64,000 bases of DNA. Origin: Proteles cristata cristata (lineage: Eukaryota > Chordata > Mammalia > Carnivora > Hyaenidae). The stretch covers positions 434,001 to 498,000 of the forward strand of contig JAESUZ010003089.1 in the NCBI GenBank assembly GCA_017311185.1, in the 5' to 3' direction. The translations under genes were made by a program, and so were the position numbers. The notes beneath the pieces were generated by a model. That model searched no databases. It saw only the letters and a list, made by a program, of their open reading frames with translations, and had not been told where the DNA came from. Of this stretch, positions 58,999 to 64,000 are shown piece by piece (the stretch's first letter is position 1; the number at the start of each line of letters is the position of its first letter).

Positions 58999-59041
58999 GA
59001 CACAGCTGCGGAGTCACAGCTGCGGAGTCACAGCTGCGGAG
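58999..59041 (+). repeat. 14-bp tandem repeat, three copies
   Basis: agctgcggagtcac repeated three times; the last copy is incomplete. Confidence 0.9.
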
Positions 59042-59236
59042 GGAGGTGAGGCAGGCTGTGGACAAACACAAGCTAGCACCCCACCCCCACCCCAGGTGGG
59101 ACACGCGCGACACTCCGTGGACACTCCTGGCCACCCAAGACAAGAAAGGACAAAAACCAAATCGTTAAACTGATAACCATTTATCAGTTTACCCGAAAAA
59201 GGCAGCCGCATCAAGAGTCTAAAAGCCCAGGAACTG

Positions 59237-59462
59237 GGGCGCCTGGGTGGCTTAGTCGGTTAAGCGTCCGACTTTCGCTTAGGTCATGATCTCGCGGTTC
59301 GTGGGTTCCGGCCCCGCGTCGGGCTCTGTGCTGACTGCCAGCTCAGAGCCTGGAGCCTGTTTCAGAGTCTGTGACTCCCTCTCTCTCTGACCCTCCCCTG
59401 CTCACGCTGTCTCTCTCTCTCTCTCCTAGAAATAAATAAAACATTAAAAAAAAATTTTTTTT
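59237..59462 (+). mobile_element. Young feliform tRNA-Lys SINE with TSD
   Basis: Perfect 14-bp duplication (aagcccaggaactg) at 59223-59236 and 59463-59476. Inserted in or beside the LTR-like sequence. Confidence 0.97.
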
Positions 59463-59476
59463 AAGCCCAGGAACTG

Positions 59477-59766
59477 CCTACTGTCTCAGGGCTAATGCTT
59501 TGCCAGAGGGAAAAACCACCTCAGTTGGCCACAGCCAGGCCTCCAGGAAGTCTTCAGTCTCCAGCGAAAGTCTCTCTGTAAACTCCCTCTTCACTTTACC
59601 CCCCGAGCCCATGAAACGGTCACCCCCCCACACAACCCCAGTGCAGCTCTCCCTGCCCACGGGTCCTGTCCCTGTGCCTTAATAAAATCACCTTTGTGCA
59701 CCAAAAACGTCTTCAAGAATTCTTTCTTGGCCCACGAACCCCCCATTGCCCCAAAGCTTCATCACA
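59477..59766 (+). mobile_element. Endogenous retroviral LTR, 3' part
   Basis: The sequence carries AATAAA at 59681-59686, a U5-like stretch, and ends in CA at 59766, directly before a primer-binding-site-like sequence. The 5' end of the LTR is not resolved; the SINE at 59237 may lie inside it. Candidate start near 59056. No second matching LTR was seen in the window. Confidence 0.55.
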
Positions 59767-59786
59767 TGGCGCCCAACGCGTGGGGC
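59767..59786 (+). other. Retroviral primer-binding-site-like sequence (tRNA-Lys type)
   Basis: TGGCGCCCAACG followed by TGGGGC with two extra bases between, compared with the tRNA-Lys1,2 primer site used by betaretrovirus-like (class II) elements. Its position immediately after a CA end supports the LTR call. Confidence 0.6.
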
Positions 59787-61116
59787 GAGGAGTGTTTTCG
59801 TCTGGACTCTGGGCTTCGGTGCAAATTCGGTGAGTCCTTTCTCTTTTCTTCCTTTACTCTCATTTCAGGGGCTGGTCGGAAAGTATGGTCTCCCCATCAC
59901 CCCAAAACTTCACCAGCGGCCCTGGGCGCTGGGCTCCGGTCCGTGTGGGCATGTCTGGTATGCGGGCTGCAGGGTCTCTGCGGGAGGGGCCAGGGCTCCG
60001 AAGCCACGAAAGGAAGAAGGCCAACTTCTCGGAGAGATTGCTCTCTTAAAGCATCGTCTTCTCCGGCCAAGCACGTGACAGGGCCCCTGGGATAACATTA
60101 GAGGCCCCAGCGCCCTCTCCGCTTTGCCAAGCGGCTGCTTCGGGCTCTTGCCTCCCCTCAACTTTGCCCCGAAGGGAGGGGTGAGGCCAAGCGCCTTGCC
60201 TGATTCGGGAAACTGCCAAATGCTATCTTGATCACTTGTCCGTCTGAGCCCAGGCCGGGGAGGCTGTGGCGCGGGGGTGTCTGGCCGGCGCGCGGTGCTT
60301 GTCGGAGGCGGCATGTCCCGTCAGAGGCGGGCGGCAGGAGGAAGACTTGGCTCTGCTGCTGTGTCGGGGGTGGGGGGGAGGGCGACACTATGGGGGCCTT
60401 TCCCAGCCTCCCCTCTCCTGCTCCCCACCCAGGGTCTTCGGCTTTCCTGTCTGAGCCCCTCGCCGGCTCCCCTGACTTCCTTCTCCAGGACCCCCTCAAC
60501 TCCCCGTTTGCGGAGGCCTCTCCCCACATCCCTGGCCCCCTCTCACCTGCCCCTCTCCCTGCAGCACCTCGAGCCTGCACCCAGGCCCCTCCTGGGTCCT
60601 GGGCGGCAGGTTGGGACCCGCGTCCCTTCCTGCAGTGGCCGGGCCCTGGGGCTTCCACACACTCGGTGGCTGATGCTGGCCTCTGTTCTGCACCCCGCTG
60701 TCCCCCACAGCCTGGGCCTCGTGGGGCCACGGCCGCGCCAGCCTTGCCGGCAGCACCTGCGTGGTACCCGTAGGCTCTGCCCGAACGGTTTGCAAGCCTG
60801 CTTTTCACAGACGGAAGGTGAGTCCCTTCCCTCCCAGCTCTTCCCAGGCTCTGTCTTCCCCAAAGCCAGAGGATGAAGTGTCAGGCAGGGTGGGGGTCGG
60901 GGCAGGGGCGCAGGGCAGGAGGGGGTATAGAGTGCAGGGCAGGGCATGGGGTGCAGCGGGTCAGTGTGTGGGATGGGGTGCGGGGCAGGGTGGGGGTGTC
61001 AGGCAGGGTGGGGGGGCAGGGGCGTGGTGAGGGGGTGTGGGATGGGGTGCGGGGCAGGGTGGGGATGGGGCGGGACTACCCCCCACCTGGAAGAGGTGTG
61101 ACCAGCCTCACTCTAT
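59787..61116. other. Possible retroviral leader, then unassigned GC-rich DNA
   Basis: The first 300 or so bases after the primer site may be retroviral leader, but no gag, pol or env frame was recognised. A G-rich minisatellite-like stretch (ggggtgcggggcaggg units) runs about 60885-61075. A splice-donor-like GACGGAAG|GTGAGT lies at 60820, without a recognisable exon. Confidence 0.4.
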
Positions 61117-61132
61117 AAAAAGAAGCCGGAGG

Positions 61133-61378
61133 GGCACCTGGGTGGCTTAGTCGGTTAAGCGTCCGACTTTCGCTTAGGTCATGATCTCGCGGTTCGTGGG
61201 TTCAAGCCCCGCGTCGGGCTCTGTGCTGACTGCCAGCTCAGAGCCTGGAGCCTGTTTCAGTCTGTGACTCCCTCTCTCTCTGACCCTCCCCTGCTCACGC
61301 TGTCTCTCTCTCTCTCTCTCTCTCCTAGAAATAAATAAAAATATTTTTAAAAAATAAATAAATAATAAATAAATAAAT
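61133..61378 (+). mobile_element. Young feliform tRNA-Lys SINE with TSD
   Basis: Perfect 16-bp duplication (aaaaagaagccggagg) at 61117-61132 and 61379-61394, and a long aataaataaa tail. Confidence 0.97.
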
Positions 61379-61394
61379 AAAAAGAAGCCGGAGG

Positions 61395-62728
61395 TCAGAA
61401 AGAATCCCCAGGGGACTTGCAAGCTGGCTTCCTCGCAGGGCCCAGGCCCCGCCCAAGGGTGCTCCGCGAGCACCATCCAGCCCGGGGCCCTGCAGCCCGG
61501 CTCAGGCTCAGGCTCAGGGCTCGGGGCGCTGCTGGGGCAGGAGGAGAGGAGGCCCAGGTGCTCGCTGGGCCCAGGCTGCAGGGCAAGTCGGCCCCGGGGT
61601 CAGGGGTCAGGGGTCAGGGGTCAGGGCAAGGCCCGGACGTGGTCACAGACCTGCAGCCTCTGCGCGTTCCTTCGATGTTGCTGCAGGACTTTTGACCACA
61701 GTCCCCAGGACGCGCGTCCCGCACTTTGAAGGACGGAGAGGTGGACCCACCAGGAGCAGCCGCACAAGCTGTTCGGGGACGGGATCAGACAGGAAGCCGA
61801 GGAGGAACACTCTCTTCACAGGCGGGGGACATTCGAAAGTGAAGGCCAGCAGACTATGGGGAGGGTCTTGTTTTATAAGGTTCCCCCCCTTCCCCTCGGT
61901 CCTTCTCAGGTCCCACCCTTCCTGGCTGGTGGCTCTAGGCGCTGCGTGCTCCACGCCTGATGGGCTCTACCCATGGCAGGCGGCCGGTCTGCGGCCACAC
62001 TTCCGTCCTTTGTCAGATTCCCGAGGGAAACCCGAGGCGGGTAGGTGGGGTCTGTTACATCCTTAGGGGGAACCTTAGGCCTGAGGGGCTCGCTGCGCCC
62101 AGACAGCCCGCAGGGTTCCACAGCAGGTGTCCCCAGCGGGGCCCTAACCTTTGCCCCTCTGCCCGCTGACTGCTGTCCTGGTCATAACGGGACGGACGGA
62201 GAAGTGCGAGCAAACCTTGGCGACGAAGGGGAGCGGCCGAGAGCTTCCCTCCCAGGCACTCACAGGCCTGTGAATAAAATCTTGCCTCGCATCTATTCGG
62301 GCGTTGGGTGGTTTTTCCGACAATCACCCTGTTTCCACCCAGGCCCCTGAGCCCCTGCTCCATCAAGCCTGTCGGAGCACATACACTGAGGACAGAGCAG
62401 AGGAAGTGGCTGACCGCAGGGTGGCCACAGGGGACCACGCCCACTCACCCTGAACCCTCAAGGCCATCAAGTGACGCCTTGCCCCACACGCCGATGCAGG
62501 GGACCTCACGGGGTCTTTCCGGTACAGCCAGCACACAGCTCGGGAACATAGAGCCTGAAGCCTGACTTACACCCCAGAGCCCCTGGTGAGGCTGGGGTTC
62601 TGCCTGCACTGTGCCCTTCCTGTGGCCCCTCGTGTCCCGGTCCAGCTGCCCCCCCAGTACGCCTCTGGCATAACGTTCGTGAACGTGAGTCCTGCCTCAG
62701 GGCCTGCTTCAAGAGAGCCAGACCCCAG
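61395..62728. other. Unassigned DNA with a short tandem repeat and an LTR-like end
   Basis: ggtcagg-type 7-bp repeat, four copies at about 61597-61625. Around 62265-62330 an AATAAA with a short pyrimidine/GT-rich stretch resembles the R-U5 end of another LTR, unlike the one at 59477. No gene recognised. Confidence 0.35.
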
Positions 62729-63084
62729 GGGCGCCTGGAGGGGCTCAGTCACTTCAGCACCAGATTCTTGATTTTGGCTCAGGTCAGAACCTCACGATTT
62801 GTGGGTTCGAGCCCCGCATCGGGCTCTGAGCTGACGTTGAGGAGTTAGCTTGGGATTCTCTCTCCCTCTGCCCCTCCCCAACTCGCACATGCACTCACCT
62901 GCGCTAGATTTTGGCTCAGGTCAGAACCTCACGATTTGTGGAGTTCGAGCCCCGCATCGGGCTCTGAGCTGACGTTGAGGAGTTAGCTTGGGATTCTCTC
63001 TCCCTCTGCCCCTCCCCAACTCGCACATGCACTCACCTGCGCTAGCTCTCTCTCTCTCTCTCTCAAAATAAATAAAAACGTTAA
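62729..63084 (+). mobile_element. Feliform/carnivore SINE with internal tandem duplication
   Basis: A plus-strand SINE whose middle is present twice: 62771-62907 (137 bp) and 62908-63045 (138 bp). The copies differ by a single inserted base (gtgggttcg versus gtggagttcg). The (TC)n and A-rich tail follow once only. Confidence 0.93.
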
Positions 63085-63303
63085 GGTTTGCCTGGGAGGC
63101 TCAGTTGGTTAAGCGTATGACCTCAGTTCAGGTCATGATCTCGCAGTCTGTGAGTTTCGGCCCCATGTTGAGCTCTGTGCTGACAGCTCAGAGCCTGGAG
63201 CCTGCCTCGGATTCTGTGTCTCCCTCTCTGTCTGCCCCTCCCCTGCTTGCTCTCTCGCTCTCTCTCTCTCCAAAAATAAATACATAAATAACATTTTAAA
63301 AAC
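63085..63303 (+). mobile_element. Feliform/carnivore SINE
   Basis: Plus-strand copy directly after the previous element's A-rich tail; head ggtttgcctgggaggctcag. Confidence 0.9.
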
Positions 63304-64000
63304 AGAAGGGAATTATTAAGAGAACCAGACCTGAACCCAGCTGTGGGCCATGTGGCCCTGGAGAACAGGGGGGCTGCGTCCTGCGTTGGGTCCAAGTATC
63401 TGGGGAAATGACTCCTCTGAGCGAAACCATTAAAACCGCAGTGTGCAATCACTGCAACAGCTGGACAGGAAGTACTCAGGGTGCCGGGCGGGGGGGGGGT
63501 GATCTGGGTGCCCCTTGGGGAGGAGGTGCTCACAGTCCCCACCGGCCAGGGCACCGTGGCCTGTTGGGCTCTGGCTGCCTCCCAGGCAATGGGGACGAAG
63601 CCCGGGCGGCCAGGCTCAGGCAGCGAGCTTTCCCACGCTCCCGCAACTGGAACTCAGACCCTTGACTAGGGCGAGGCAGAGGGTGGCGCAAAGGCAGGAA
63701 GGTGTTCTTCATGGGCCCCTGGCTCGCACCCCACCTCGGGGCCCCCCCATGCACTGGGAGAGGCGGGGCTTCCACAAAGCAGCTACTACGTGGTGGGGGA
63801 GAAGTCGGGGTGCATGCGGGCTCTCACTTCCTTCAGTCCTGAAACGGAAGCCAGAGTGAGATCCAGGTGTCCCGGTCACTCTCCTCTGTCTGGTAAAGGG
63901 ACTCGGCCAGAGTCTGTGTACGCATCTGCTCGGATGGCTGTGACAAAGTGCCACCGGGCCTTTACTGTGTCCCGGCTGTGGCTGCTGGAAGTCCGAGACC
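63304..64000. other. Unassigned DNA at the right edge
   Basis: No gene or repeat recognised apart from GC-rich chance frames. Confidence 0.4.

Noticed and set aside
60240..60876. Possible first exon of a downstream LY6 gene (GTGAGT donor at 60820)
   Set aside because: No signal peptide with partner LU-domain exon was found in the rest of the window.
4081..63303. tRNA-Lys gene calls in SINE heads
   Set aside because: The tRNA-like parts sit in retroposed SINEs with (TC)n bodies and A-rich tails, not in functional tRNA genes.

Overview
This is mammalian nuclear DNA. At least two dozen tRNA-Lys-derived SINEs with the head 'gcctgggtggct(c/t)agtcgg' and a (TC)n/A-rich tail mark it as carnivoran, and most likely felid or other feliform. 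Several copies are nearly identical and flanked by clean target-site duplications, so the family was active recently. The gene content fits the LY6/CYP11B neighbourhood that lies on human 8q24.3.

Genes. GML lies on the minus strand, with three coding exons between 32340 and 24746 that join to 156 codons. LY6K lies on the plus strand, with three coding exons between 37613 and 39989 that join to 150 codons. They are head to head, 5.3 kb apart. Both encode secreted, probably GPI-anchored three-finger (LU-domain) proteins with ten cysteines and all splice phases intact.

Architecture. The GML-LY6K pair lies between two arms of a large inverted duplication. Positions 1-2211 are the reverse complement of about 44443-46653, at roughly 0.3% divergence, and the left arm probably runs off the window. 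Each arm carries the promoter and exon 1 of a CYP11B gene (steroid 11-beta-hydroxylase/aldosterone synthase family). The two CYP11B copies therefore point away from each other. The left copy leaves the window after exon 1. The right copy has intact exon 1, exon 2 and terminal exon 9 sequences, but exons 3-8 are missing, and joining exon 2 to exon 9 shifts the frame, so it reads as a deletion pseudogene.

Region by region. 1-2211: left arm. 2212-3480: GC-rich, unassigned. 3480-22500: minus-strand L1 elements nested in one another, including one structurally full-length copy (12323-19215), with nested SINEs. 22500-32340: GML and its introns. 32341-37612: shared 5' region of GML and LY6K, with a second, smaller inverted repeat (about 0.37 kb arms) and a G-rich minisatellite of about 80-bp units. 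37613-40095: LY6K. 40100-44440: unassigned GC-rich DNA, an L1 fragment and SINEs. 44443-49611: right arm and CYP11B pseudogene. 49612-64000: GC-rich intergenic DNA with SINE clusters, an L1 3' end, a MIR and the end of a retroviral LTR with a tRNA-Lys primer-binding site.

No rRNA gene, functional tRNA gene, CRISPR array or bacterial-type feature was seen. The strongest unusual observations are the inverted CYP11B duplication around GML-LY6K and the loss of CYP11B exons 3-8 in one copy.
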